Positions 11,444-22,500 of a stretch of 64,000 nt of DNA are shown one piece after another (the stretch's first letter is position 1; the number at the start of each line of letters is the position of its first letter). The position numbers and the translations under genes are program-made. The stretch comes from Ricinus communis. Taxonomy: Eukaryota; Streptophyta; Magnoliopsida; Malpighiales; Euphorbiaceae. Under the pieces are notes generated by a model, which was not told where the DNA came from, did no database searches, and saw nothing but the letters and a program-made list of their open reading frames with translations. The stretch is from NCBI RefSeq assembly GCF_019578655.1, contig NC_063264.1:3038001-3102000 (forward strand). The letters run 5' to 3'.

Positions 11444-13711
11444 GGGTATTGATGTCATTTCAAATCATTATATTTAGAATATATATATAACATGGTGGGT
11501 GGATATCACGTGAGATGTTTTTGATCGGACGGCCAAAGCGTCCCGAAAGAAACATCCACATCGCATGGCCATCCATAAAATTGAAACAGAAGGACATTTT
11601 TTGGGGTTTTCTTTTTTTCTTCTTTTTCCAAAATCATTAATTAGACAAATTTCAATGGTTATGGTCTTTTGTCAAAGCAGTTGACAAATTTACATCAGGA
11701 TAGTAGTTTCTATCAAAACTCTGTTTTTTCATAATAAAGAAAAAAGAAAAAGAAAAAGAAAAATTACAATTCAGATTATTTTCTGATGTATATATTGTAC
11801 ACATTATTTTTAAATAACGTCCATGAGACGGTTAATTGAATGAAAAAGAAAGAAAGAAAGAAAAAGAGTATATGATTAAAGAAAATGGGTGAGGAAAGGG
11901 TGTGAATAATTGGAAAGCATATGGAGATAAAAGGAGGGAACAAGAGGTGTAAATTAATTGTATAAGTGAAGATGGGTGGGTTTCTCATCTGCCAATGCCA
12001 ACAACAGGAGGGCGGAGGGTGTTGACAGAAGAGGATTTAATGCTGCTGCTGGGTACGCATTCCAAAGACAGACAACATTGTTATTATTATTACACAATTT
12101 TTAATTTGGATTTACATATAATAACACTATAGATACCCATTGCATGTGAGTGAAAACACACAAATGCGCACTAACAGGTCTTCTATGCTATTTGATTGAT
12201 GCTTGTTGACCTTTGTCTCAGTGAGATTCCAATTCCAATTCTTCCCTGTTTGTTCGTCATATCATATGGCCCAACCACAATTGTTAAGGTCGTCATGTGA
12301 GATGCACGTGACCATAATATGTACGGCATGATTTTCTTAGTTTCACTATGCGAAACCAATGAAGGATGCATCCCAGTTTTTGTCAACAAGGATATTATGG
12401 ACAACATCCTTTTTTCTTTTCATATTTTATTGCAAGTATAGATTAAATCTTTTTATTCGTCAACAAAAGATAACGTGTGCCAACCGTCAAAACTCGTCTT
12501 AGAAGTTGTGATCTCTAATGGGGAACAAAGTGATAGTGAGATCCAAGTGTTGAAAAAAAATAAAAAGAAGAAAGAAAGGTAATATGTTGCTGAAACAATA
12601 ACAGCTCTTTTATCATAATCTTGAATATTTCTGAAAAGGACACTCAGTTTAAACTTTCTAACCGCTCACGTTGAAATTTGTTCGATAATTCCATGGTGGA
12701 AATAGGAAAATCCAACACGGCAATGCCTGTGACCCTGTCTGTCACTAAATGGAGGATGTTGTTGGGTGGTGTGGTACCGGCCACCAACCCCAACTACCAA
12801 AATTTGCTAAGTGCTCAACAAAACCTTTCATTTTCACGACAAGTAGTTAGCATTTGCTACGAAATTCTTACCATGAAGATGCAGTCATGATGAGAATACC
12901 AACTGCAACTAAAAAACTCTTCTGTTGTTGTCTTTCATTTGAAATTCTAAAAGCAACTTGCAAATCTGGCCTTTCAAGTAATTAGGAGCAGTTAGCACCA
13001 ATATCTGGGTTAGTTTGACACAGGCCCGGTATTTTGGCTTAATGGTGAACGAGCAATGATCACCACATGGTTACAAGTAAACTAGAATAACTTCTTTTCC
13101 TTTTCTTAAGAAAAGTCAGGATTTGGGTTGTCGGAAAAATGTGGGTGAGAAGAACAAATAAAGCCTGTCTACCATTGTCGTCCACAGTGATCTAATAATG
13201 GTTACATTTTTAAGTTTTTCCATACACCTTTTGGTTTTATTTTTTAAAAATTTTCTTTTGATTTTCCTTTTTAAATTTTAGTTATCTGCTTCTGTAAAAT
13301 TAGCTTCTGAAAATCGCTAGCAAGTCTAACTTCTTTCGGAAGTTCAAGAGAAAAGAAAAGGATTCAAAAATAAAACTTCTTATAAATAATTTTGAAATGC
13401 AAAACAAAAATAAAATATATTTAGAAAAGAATCATAATCTCTGCTCTAGAAAGCTATGCCAATTAGGGCTAAAACGTGTGGAAAGAGAAGCAACAGGAAT
13501 ATCCTCTTTCTCCACAAAGATCACAGTGCCACAAAAATCATAACTTCAAAATGATAGATTGGGAAACGCACCCAGCCTCTAGAATAAGGATAATAAAAAA
13601 GCCCACACTGATGCTGAGCGACAACCAATGCGGGAAAACAATATGAAGAAATAGAAGAGAGATAAAAGCAAAAGAAATAAATAATGCAAAGAAACGAAAA
13701 ATCGCACCATA

Positions 13712-16700
13712 TTAGTTCCACGGATCATCCCAGCCACTAGGTCCCTCTCTTTTAACAAAATCCATTATTGCCTGCACTGCTTCGCCCACCCTATTAGAGA
13801 CGGAGTGATTCCCATGTTCAATTTCAACTTTCTCCGCACCACCCATTGCTCTGCACAATCTGGAAGAAGTACATGGAACAAACGCAATCAAATGATTAAG
13901 TGACAACACATGCCTCTCCTTCTCACACCCAGTCGCACAAAGACACGTGCATAAAATGGAGAGCAAGACCCCAATAGAAGTTTTGTATATATGCAGTTTA
14001 TAAGCAATGTGATAAGGTTTGATGGAAAAAACATCCAAGCGAAGATTTTCAATTTTCAATTTTCAATTTTCACCTTTCAACCAATGCTTTCTTGTCAACA
14101 TACTCTGGAATGTACTCATCAGCCATGGAAAAGATAACCTGCAAATAGATATGAAAATCGTAGCTGTTAACAAAGCACAAAACAAGAAAATGGAATCCTT
14201 GTAGAATCAGTATTGAGGCAATAAAACAATATGCCCGTTGCTTGAGACAGAGCCACTAGAGCTTAACATGTTGGCTGCAGTTTGTATTAATATCCATGTA
14301 GAATTTTCTTCTTCGATATTTTTCCTTCAATGTGAATTCCTACAGTAAATTTGATGAAGTTATCATGTCACTGACACAAGTGACCTAGTTCCTCAGTCTA
14401 AGCTGCAAATGTGTTCCATGGAATCCCTTCCCATAACATGCATTATGAACATTTGAAACAATAAACAAGAATATCGCAGCAAGAATATCTGTATTCTTTA
14501 CCTGGCAAGGTGTGTTGCACATGTGCCCAAGTCTCATTCTCAGTTGGTCATCAGTAAGATCAGAACTGAACATGTCATCATCCCCCATATAGGCACAAAG
14601 GGAGTGATACCTGCAAAAAGAGTGTTTATTAACATTAAAAAATAAAAACATATCCCAGTTCTCAACCATGCAAATTTCTGATACATTAAAGATAAAATAA
14701 TGACACTATAGATAATATCTCGTGTTTGGAAGTAGAAGTACATGAAATAAAAGCAGCCTAAATTTTTTAGGTTTACAAGTCTGCCTATATTTTAGGGATG
14801 AGCATCTAAAATAAAAATACAAGTCCAAGCACTGAACTTAACTATTTTCCCTCCTCTTCTTGTAATTTTAAAGTATCAAAAATAAGAGTATCAGGTCCAT
14901 GTCTGAGCAAAAAATTTCTTAGCATAAGAGAGGTGTTGAAACAACTATGCTGCCTGACAAAAAGAATCGTGGACCGAAGGAACTAAAGTCATAAATTTTT
15001 ATTATATAATGGGAGCAACTAGTTTAGTCTAGACCTACAACAACATGGATTCAACACACCCAGTGAGCCAAAGGAAATAATGTTTAACATAAGATTACTA
15101 AATTGTTGATTATATCTTGATAAATTGCCCACCTACTAGCAGTAATTGGGGAAGATGGATCTGCTTCCCTAGGCATCAATTCTGATCCTCGACCTTCTGC
15201 TATCATAGTTGAAGCCAAGTCAATCATAGCAGCTGTTTTAGGAAGAGTTGCATTGTATTCCCGATCACTAACTGGAGCCTGAATGTTCCAATTAGAATTA
15301 TGACCACAGCTGCAAAGCGAATATTACAGCATCTAGGCAAGTGCAGTAAATGAAATGTTGCTACAAACAAGGAAGGTTTTATATTACAAGGCATTCTCAA
15401 CCTTTAGACATGACCAAGCATATCACTTATAACAAATGGTTGTATACCACCATTTATTAACAAATAGTGCACCCATCCTAGACTCATACAACTTCTATGT
15501 GAACATCTGAGTGGTATCATCTGCTCAAACTGAAGTATGCACTAAGGAAAAACAGACCAAAATATCCCTGTGGAATCACCAATAAAACAAGTAGAAAAGC
15601 ATCTAACATTATGTTATAAAATGTCATCATGATTTCCAACTATACGATGGCTAACCAATTATTTGATGTAAACTAGGAGGACCGACCCAGCATACCTTGA
15701 TTTAATATTTTCCAAAAGTTATTCCTTCACAAAGATACATATAAGATGTCACATTCAAAGACACAAGAAGTTGCAGGTTGCATTTAGGAAAGTTACTGAT
15801 GTTAAAATTCTACACTGAAAATAGTTAAACACATATAAATTATTACCTGCAAAATGGCAGCACGAACTGCTCGGGAGCACGCAGCATTGGTACGCATATA
15901 ATGCACAATATCCTAGATTCATGTGGCAACAACAGCATTTTAATTTTGTATCTGTAGGAAAATTAAACCTGATTTATGAAGTTAGACTTCATACCTAATA
16001 CAAATACAAAGTCCCATCAAAACTCACCTGACAACCAGTGCTGTGCCCAAGTAGGACCACACCCTCAGAATTTTCTTTATTGATCAAATAACTTATGAGC
16101 TGATCAATCTCCATGGCATCCTTCAAGATAAAAAGGTGCAATAGAATTTTTTTTAAAGTTTGAGAGACAAGATTTATAATTGAAAACTACGACAAGAAGT
16201 TTTTACAATAACAGTAATTATGAACAATGTAAGGAAACAAATTTAAGTTTGCTTTCTCCATTTTGTGATAAACCAAGGCTTAGTGAGCTTAGAGATTTAT
16301 GGTTAGAGCAGAAGGTGTCAAAGTTTGGAAGTACAATTTACAAGCTGAATGATGTATATTTTGTTAATGAAAAAATTGGCTATTTAATGGTCCAGAATCA
16401 CAAGATTGGGTTGTTAAATATTTTTAAAATAAATTTTAACTTCTAAAGCATTTTAGGGTTATTGCTGGTGAGTAGTGCACTAAAACTTGGGGCTAGGATG
16501 TCCAAGTTTTAATCTAACAAGGTTGGTGCAAACAGTTACTCAGGTCGGTAAAGAGCATATCATCAGAAGAAAAGTAGAAAGGAAAAATAAGTAGGAGTTT
16601 AGGATTATTATTGGTGAGTGATGAACTAAAATTTAGGACTAGGATTTCAAAAGAAAGCCTCGGGGACACGATGTTAAACGTTAAGTTTGGGTTGGTATGA

Positions 16701-18214
16701 AGAGTTTCTCAGATTAGTAAAAGACAAATCTTCAGGAAAAAAGAAAAAGAAGAAAGGGAGAAGAGTGGATAAGTCAGAGCACTCAAATATCAAGAGAAAT
16801 AGTTACTGATTACTGAAATAAGAAATTATGACAAAAGTCGAATGATATAGCTAAAGGAAAAAAAAAATTCTCAAACTTCTTTTCTTTATATTTTGGGTAT
16901 TACAGGACTCCTAATTTCATGTACTGTTCTTGCCACATTATTTTATTTTCAATTAAATTAACAATGCACTAAGTTGCTAAATGCAACAGTTTAAAGATAT
17001 TAACACATCAATGCAACACATGAGTTATGTGCTATCATATTCATATCTGTCTGCAGTCATCATAACCAGGTTCATTGGAACCTCCACACTACGCCTGTCC
17101 TTATGTATTGGTCTCTTGACTTGTTTTAATTACAATCATTGCTGACAACAACCAATTAACCATAATTCATGCATAAGTGTATTCCTGCATTAGTTTCTTG
17201 AATAAGCTGCACGGATGTAATCAGAAACCTGTTACATCTGCTTGTTTCTCCCACTCGAAAATTTAATTTTTGCTCAACGGTTTTAGAAACTCACATTTTC
17301 CGTCAATAAATTTTGAAAAATGTAAGTTTCAAGAATGATTCGGCGACACAAACAGGGTCATAAAAGAAAATAACAAGTACCCAACAATATTAAAACCGTT
17401 TCACCACATAGCACAAATACTTAGACAGGAAGAGCACGTTACTTGCTGCAAGCTGGAAGTTCCATATCCGCTATATGATGATGACATAAGTAGTTGAACA
17501 AGTGACCATTTCTCCTTATCCAGAGCAATTGCCAAAGGTTCTAAGTATCTGAATATCAAAATAAGAATAAAGGATGAGGTTAAGAACTATAGGTTTTTAT
17601 GAATATTTTCTGGCACTAGTGACATAATTTTGCAAGAAGAAAATTACACTAAATTAAAACTTGAATCTATAATGTATTCAAAAAAATAGCAAACTAACAG
17701 TATAAGAATGTATGTATAAACAAGTTGCAGCTAGAATAAAGGAGTCTAGTGAACAAAAATAAGAAGAAAAAAAAAAACGAAACAGAATATTTTACATACT
17801 CGGTAGCTAGGAATCCATCAGTTAATCCACCAATAAAAACCACTTGTTGTTTATGTTCACCTGTTTTAAATGCAACCTGCAGGCAGCAAGCAAGCAACCA
17901 AATATTCAATCAATAAATCAATTTAACCTTAAAAAGAATTTAAAATTAAAATAGAATTAAGAAATGACCTGAATAGCCTTAGGTCCGTACTTGAAGAGAA
18001 CGCCACGGAACTGGTTTTTAGCCTTGATTGGACCGAGGTTATCAGAACTGGACGAATTAGCAGCCATTTTGAGACTGCTAGATCGGTCAGAGCGGCCGCG
18101 AACAATGCCGGAGAACCACGAAGTCGCTGAAGAACTCGAAGAAGCAGAAGCAGAAGAAGAAGCGGATGGAGAGGAAGAGGATGAGAGAGTGGAAGAAGAT
18201 AGAGAGAGATTCAT
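13712..18214 (-). CDS. Alpha/beta hydrolase, DUF1749/SidJ-like (At5g19050-type), 9 exons
   Basis: Exons, in transcription order: 18214-17969, 17876-17800, 17548-17443, 16120-16028, 15912-15847, 15278-15133, 14610-14502, 14138-14074 and 13859-13712. Phases agree, giving 1056 nt and 351 residues. The first 40 residues are almost all Ser and Ala with few acidic residues and could be a plastid transit peptide, which is inference. The fold core begins with QVVFIGGLTDGFLATEYLEP (about 93-112). The nucleophile elbow is GHSTG (168-172, Ser170). The later ADEYIPEY segment (Asp288) and EHGNHSVSN (His321) complete a plausible Ser-Asp-His triad. Related fungal SidJ hydrolyses siderophore esters; the plant substrate is unknown. 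The introns are ordinary except the 1.3-kb one between exons 3 and 4, which holds a tandem duplication. Confidence 0.9.
16452..16745 (+). repeat. Imperfect tandem duplication (period about 146 bp) inside an intron
   Basis: A unit beginning tttagggttattgctggtga at 16452 recurs in diverged form as tttaggattattattggtga at 16598. The following landmarks (aaaacttggggctaggat versus aaaatttaggactaggat, then the AG-rich end) keep the same order. Two copies are visible, both within intron 3 of the hydrolase gene. They are non-coding and of unknown origin. Confidence 0.6.
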
Positions 18215-18719
18215 TTATCAAATTGTAATTGTTAGTATTATAAGTCAGAGAATTTTGCTAACTGTTGCTTTTGTTTTGTTTATCGTTTGGAGATCTGAAC
18301 TTTCAATTCTATTATGCTAGATTAGAGATTATGCTTTGGATTTGTAGTTTTCGAAGTGTAATTGTCACTTGTAATTGTAAAGAAGAAAGGCAGAGGAAGA
18401 AGACGAATAAAAGAAACTTCTTTATAATTATTTTCTTAATTGCGAAAACCCTCCCTCGGATTTTTTCTTAATTACGCAATGTCGTCCATGTACTTTTGAA
18501 AATAATATTTTTATCCCAACTCGAAAATCCTTTGATATGTCTACTGAGAAATATAAATAATAATAAAAAGAAAAAAATATATGTTAATATAATATATTCA
18601 TCTTATAGTTTTACCCCTAATTTCTTGCTTTTATACAGTAAATCCGTTCCTAACATTTTGTAGTCTAAAATACTTTAGACACTAATAATAATAATATTTT
18701 AATATATTAATTAATATTA
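18215..18719. other. 5' flank of the hydrolase gene
   Basis: The first 120 bp or so upstream of the ATG are probably promoter and leader of the minus-strand hydrolase gene. Beyond about 18480 the sequence is AT-rich up to the edge of the plastid-derived block. Plus-strand open frames here (17991-18320 and 18265-18471) are shadows of the Ser-rich coding exon and its flank. Confidence 0.5.
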
Positions 18720-19158
18720 ACTATGCTCCAACCTCAGATTGTTGGTGAAGAACATTATAAAACTGCACAAAGAGTACGTTTCAGAAAATTTTAAGATATT
18801 ATAGCTATTATTGAGTTAGAGTACGTTACAGAAAACTCTCGTTTAACTGTAGCAAGAGCACGAAAAATTGAGCGTTTCCTGTCACAATCCTTTTTCGTAG
18901 CAGAAATATTTGCGAATTTCCCTGGAAAATACGTCGGTTTAGCGGAAACTATTAGAGGATTTAAATTAATAATTTCCAGAGAATTAGATAGTCTACCTGA
19001 GCAGGTCTTTTATTTGGTAGGTAATATTAATGAATCTACTGTAAAGGCTACAAATTTAAAAATGGAGAACAACTTGAAGAAATGACTTTAAATCTTTGTG
19101 TACTGACCTCAAATCGAATTGTTTGGGATTCATAAATGAAATAAATTTATTAGTCTCT
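18720..19158 (+). pseudogene. atpB: Plastid-derived insertion: 3' end of atpB and 5' start of atpE
   Basis: The plus strand carries a decayed copy of the C-terminal part of chloroplast ATP synthase beta. Blocks such as [27 protein letters not shown] and [10 protein letters not shown] match that protein from memory. The frame ends in TGA at 19083-19085, overlapped by the ATG of atpE at 19082 exactly as in the plastid operon. The atpE part ([17 protein letters not shown]) then meets a stop. The beginning, near 18721, shows the MLQPQIVGEEHY-type segment and then degenerates, with a deletion and frame loss around 18790-18840. Many differences from the plastid sequence look like G-to-A or C-to-T changes. 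It is a nuclear plastid insertion (NUPT), not a gene, and it abuts the pararetrovirus at about 19160. Confidence 0.93.
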
Positions 19159-19164
19159 AAATTT

Positions 19165-19176
19165 TGGTATCAGAGC
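19165..19176 (+). promoter_or_regulatory. tRNA-Met primer-binding site of the pararetrovirus
   Basis: TGGTATCAGAGC is the standard complement of the 3' end of plant initiator tRNA-Met, used to prime minus-strand synthesis by Caulimoviridae and by many copia elements. It is conventionally the first nucleotide of the pararetroviral genome map. Here it lies within about 6 bp of the end of the plastid-derived block. Confidence 0.8.
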
Positions 19177-19367
19177 CTACAGGATTCCAGGGAAGAAAGG
19201 ATAATCTGCATAACAGAAGATTTTAAAATCATTTTAATCTGCATCATATCACCCATAAACAAACTTGTTCATTTATGCACAGTAGTAAGTCCCGTCTGGT
19301 GTAAGGGCAGCAAATCTGGTGGTTTGGTTCATGTTTGTTTAGAAAATTATCTTGATTTATTTTAAAA

Positions 19368-20470
19368 TGAATTTAGAACCTTTTTCTGAGATCTTCTTTT
19401 TTCTCAAACTCTTCTACCTCTGAGTCTTCAATATCTAAAGGTTTAGTAAATAGTGAGGAAATCACTATTGAAGATTTTTCAAAGCATATTGATGATTGGA
19501 AAATACTCAAGGTTCAAAAGAAGCAAATCTATGAGTTTTCAAAGTTTCCTCTCTTCAAAACTGATTTTACTATCAAAACTGAAGAAAGCGATATTCAAAT
19601 TTTAAAGCCTTTTAAAGAAATTTATCTTTTGAATCCAAAGACCCTCTAGTAGCATAGAGAAAAAGACTATAAGTACATTCATATAGACATTGTCCAGGTA
19701 GGAATAAAGCCCCTTACCAGAGAAGGTTTAGATACTTCCATCTTAGCAGTCCTTAGAGATGTTAGGTTTACAAATTTTTATGATTCTTTATTAGGTATTG
19801 TTGAGTCAAGCCTTAACAAAGGACCAATTTCTTTCAACTGTTTTCCAAACATTATAATATCTTTAAATGATAAAAATATTTTAAAGAGCATTGTTCTTCA
19901 AATAAAGACACATAATTACAAAATGCTTGAAGGATCTATTCCGATAGCATTGATTTTCAAAATACATTACAAAGCCATGATTTCTGCTTTTGGTTCGAAA
20001 CACAAGCTCCACTCACCAAAAGTAGAAACCTTATTCCTCTAAACAGATATTTCCAAATGCAATGCAAATATTCCAAAAACCATTCAATGGAAGGATATCA
20101 CTCTTCCAGAAGAATGGATCCTTGAAGGTGCAGCTCCACCTGAATCACCAAAGCAAACAAAGCCAAATACAAATCTCAGAAACATAACCCGGTTTCCAGA
20201 TGGAAAAGTAAAGCTTAAATTCAACAAGAAATCAACCTCTTCTAGATTTTCTGATGATTGCTCTTCAACGTCGACCATAGATATTGGAAGGGTATCAAAA
20301 ATACCTTCTGTTATTTATGCCTCTTACAAAGAACCAACCCCATCACAAACATAACTAAGATTTTCAACATCTGATATACTAAGCTCAAGCACCATATTAC
20401 AAAATGTTGATTACCAAAGCAATATCCCTAGACCCGTTTACAGTGAACCAAAGAAAGATGATATATAGAG
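19368..20470 (+). pseudogene. Pararetroviral movement-protein-like region, broken
   Basis: A possible start ATG at 19368 is separated by a frameshift (about 19395-19430) from the main frame. That frame holds a region resembling the 30K-superfamily movement proteins of Caulimoviridae: a hydrophobic beta-rich core around 19680-19980, then a hydrophilic linker. Breaks seen include two adjacent TAG codons near 19648-19653 and further single stops near 20040 and 20354. The region is non-functional. Movement proteins normally enlarge plasmodesmata for cell-to-cell spread. The assignment rests on pattern, order and neighbours. Confidence 0.65.
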
Positions 20471-20559
20471 TCTGTCTCTACCCTCTCTTCACCATCTCCA
20501 TCTGCAATAACTCAAAATCTAAAAGCAGAAATCAACATGATTTCAAAAGATTTTCAAAT

Positions 20560-22160
20560 CAATAAAAAGCTTTTAAATGAAGATTTCTATTCAAAGAAAA
20601 ACCATTCTAAAAAACTTTAGTTTTTTAAATATTTTTTACAAAAAAAGGACAGTATCCAAGAAAGATACTACCAATTTTGCAAACAAAACAAGATCCAAAT
20701 CAAATTTTTTATTGGTTTCAGATTTATTGCAAAGAAAATAGTATTCTTTATCCTTTCAAAGAAAAACTTATTAATCCTGTTACTGTAAGGAACAAGACTC
20801 CAGAGTGGAAGGTCGGGGAAAACCAAACCATCCAGTCTGAACATCCTCCCCTAAGGAAAATAACCACTCCTTATGGAGAGAACGAAATAGAAGCCACACC
20901 TTACAAATTAGTAGGAGAAGAGCTTTAGAAAAATGTCAAGAATATTGTTCAGCAGAACAATTTCTCGAATACCTATCTTAGCACAATAAGGAAGCAGCTT
21001 GTTAGGATAGAAAGTCAAATTCAAAAACCTCCTACAGTCTTCACCTCTCCAATTCCCAATACTGGTCATCCAAAAGAGATAAGCCAAACAGAAAAGCTCA
21101 AAAATCCAGTCTTCAAACTCTACCAAATCTTAAAGCCTAGTCAAGACCAATTTCAGAAGCAAACTGAGTTTGCAAGAGCAGTCAGGGAACAACTTAGCAA
21201 ATTAGCCACTTCTGAGTCCTCTAAAAACCTAGTACCAGATACTCCTCAAAGCAGTAGGAATATTAGTGCTATAGACCAAGCTCAATGCGATGAATCTAAT
21301 GATTCAGAGCTTGAAAGTGTCACTAAAAAACCTTCCAACATTAACAGATTAGGATGGCAAGCCCCTAGATTGACCTGACATACTTTTAGGAATACTGCTC
21401 CAGATCTAGGAATAGAAAATAGAAATAATATCCTTACCCAATCTAGATTCAATGCCTCTTCCGTCTATGAATGGTAGATGGAATGTCATAATACAATATC
21501 ATTGGTCTCTTACAATAGATGACCATGGCAGCCAATGCTTATAAAACCCAAAGCGGTACCTCTGATAGAGCCATTGCTGAGCTCCTTATAGCTGAATTTT
21601 CTAGCCAGCTTAAAAGATGGTGGGATTACCATCTCACACAAGCAAAAGAGCTTCAAATCCTAAGTGCCATCCAAACCACCATAGAAGGGACCCCCATCTT
21701 AGATGAGCTAGGAAATCCTATTGAGGATACTGTGTCAACCTTAATCTTGACGATTTCCCTTCATTTTATAGGAGACCCTTCTCTTCTAAAAGATAAGAAT
21801 GTTGAGCTTCTCAGCAATCTAACCTGTAAAAGGTTTAGCAATTTCCAAGCTTATAAAGATATTTTCTTGACCAGAGTCATGCTTAGGGAAGATTCAAACC
21901 AACCTTTCTGGAAAGAAAAATTATTAGCTGGTTTACCTAAGATACTAGGTGAAAGAGTTAGGAATACCATAAGAGAAGCCCATAATGGCCAGATCCCTTA
22001 TGATTTCTACACTTATGGTGAATTAGTTAGCCTTACCCAGAAAGAAGGATTGAAGATTTTCCATGACCTTGAACTCCAAAGACAACTCAAATGGGAAATG
22101 AAGAAGACTAGGCAAGAACTAGGTAGTTTTTGCAACCAGTTTGAGTATAATCTCATATAA
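20560..22160 (+). pseudogene. Pararetroviral coat-protein (gag)-like region, broken and truncated
   Basis: After a lysine- and glutamate-rich linker with stops (for example at 20926 and 21376), an open stretch at 21519-22160 (213 codons) resembles the coat-protein core of Caulimoviridae. Features are a Trp-Trp-Asp segment (KRWWDYHL), a block like those seen in viral gag proteins (VELLSNLTCKRFSNFQAYKD) and a segment containing FWKEKLLAGLP. It ends before the CCHC zinc knuckle normally found at the C-terminus, and no protease or polymerase follows. The ATG at 21519 is not a natural start, because the frame continues a polyprotein. It is a fossil. Confidence 0.68.
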
Positions 22161-22235
22161 CCTTCCCCTATCTGCAAAGGAAAATGCAAAAAAGATTTCT
22201 TTAAATGTTTTAAGAAAAATATTTTTCAAAAATAG

Positions 22236-22236
<1 letters not shown>

Positions 22237-22281
<45 letters not shown>
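22237..22281 (+). repeat. (TA)n microsatellite at the broken end of the pararetrovirus
   Basis: A nearly perfect TA dinucleotide run of about 45 bp, followed by short TTA repeats. It lies about 75 bp beyond the last recognisable viral codon and directly before AT-rich repeat copy 2. Confidence 0.9.
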
Positions 22282-22285
<4 letters not shown>

Positions 22286-22289
22286 ATTA

Positions 22290-22500
22290 TTTTTTTTTGA
22301 AATTTGAATTTTTTGACACATGTACATAAAATATTATTTTTGATATGTGTACTATTTTTTATATATAAAATTTAAGTTTATGTGTAATTTTTTGTATATT
22401 CCTAATTAAACACTCATTCTAATTTTAAAAAATAATATATTAATAATCAATTAGTTTTCTAAATAGATAATGCTGAGTTTTCTAATTAGATAATGAAATT
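22290..22500 (+). repeat. Dispersed AT-rich repeat, copy 2
   Basis: It shares ordered landmarks with copies 1 and 3: an atgtgtactatttttta block, a tattcctaattaaac block, taattttaaaaaataat, and a later ttttctaattagataat. It is shorter than copy 1 and lies immediately downstream of the (TA)n tract. Confidence 0.5.

Larger units (their letters stand above)
9786..13711. other. Intergenic region between the NXPE-like and hydrolase genes
   Basis: No gene was recognised. It holds the promoter side of the NXPE-like gene (9786 onwards), repeat copy 1 (10285-10700) within a wider AT-rich block to about 11130, then a segment of more normal composition (11270-11600). That segment has an inverted pair of ACCGAC motifs and a CACGTG at about 11507. 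The stretch 11600-13700 contains short open frames (for example 12678-12890, plus) without recognisable domains or splice context. The last part before 13712 is likely 3' UTR of the hydrolase gene. Confidence 0.5.
19162..22165 (+). mobile_element. Truncated, decayed endogenous pararetrovirus (Caulimoviridae)
   Basis: The block starts at a tRNA-Met primer-binding site (19165-19176). After a leader of about 200 nt it runs through a movement-protein-like region and a coat-protein-like region in the same orientation, the order found in Caulimoviridae polyproteins. It stops near 22165, before any protease, reverse transcriptase or RNase H, and is followed by a (TA)n tract and an AT-rich repeat. 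Only the first 3 kb or so of a genome usually of 7-8 kb is present. In-frame stops and frameshifts are spread over the whole movement-protein part and the linker, so it cannot encode its proteins. The genus (petuvirus-, florendovirus- or solendovirus-like) cannot be told without comparison. A Ty1/copia element could share the primer site but would not carry a movement protein. Confidence 0.8.

Noticed and set aside
12030..12042. A string resembling the 5' half of miR156 (ttgacagaagag)
   Set aside because: The match stops after 12 nt, and no complementary arm was found nearby to form a precursor hairpin.
17991..18320. A 109-codon plus-strand open frame, Glu- and Arg-rich
   Set aside because: It is the antisense shadow of the Ser-rich first exon of the hydrolase gene; Ser codons read backwards give Glu/Arg-type runs.
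19165..19176. Primer-binding site read as evidence for a copia LTR retrotransposon
   Set aside because: No LTR, integrase or reverse transcriptase was found, and the following region has the movement-protein then coat-protein order of Caulimoviridae.
22237..22281. CRISPR-like or satellite array
   Set aside because: It is a plain TA dinucleotide run. No spaced direct repeats of CRISPR type occur anywhere in the window, as expected for a plant genome.
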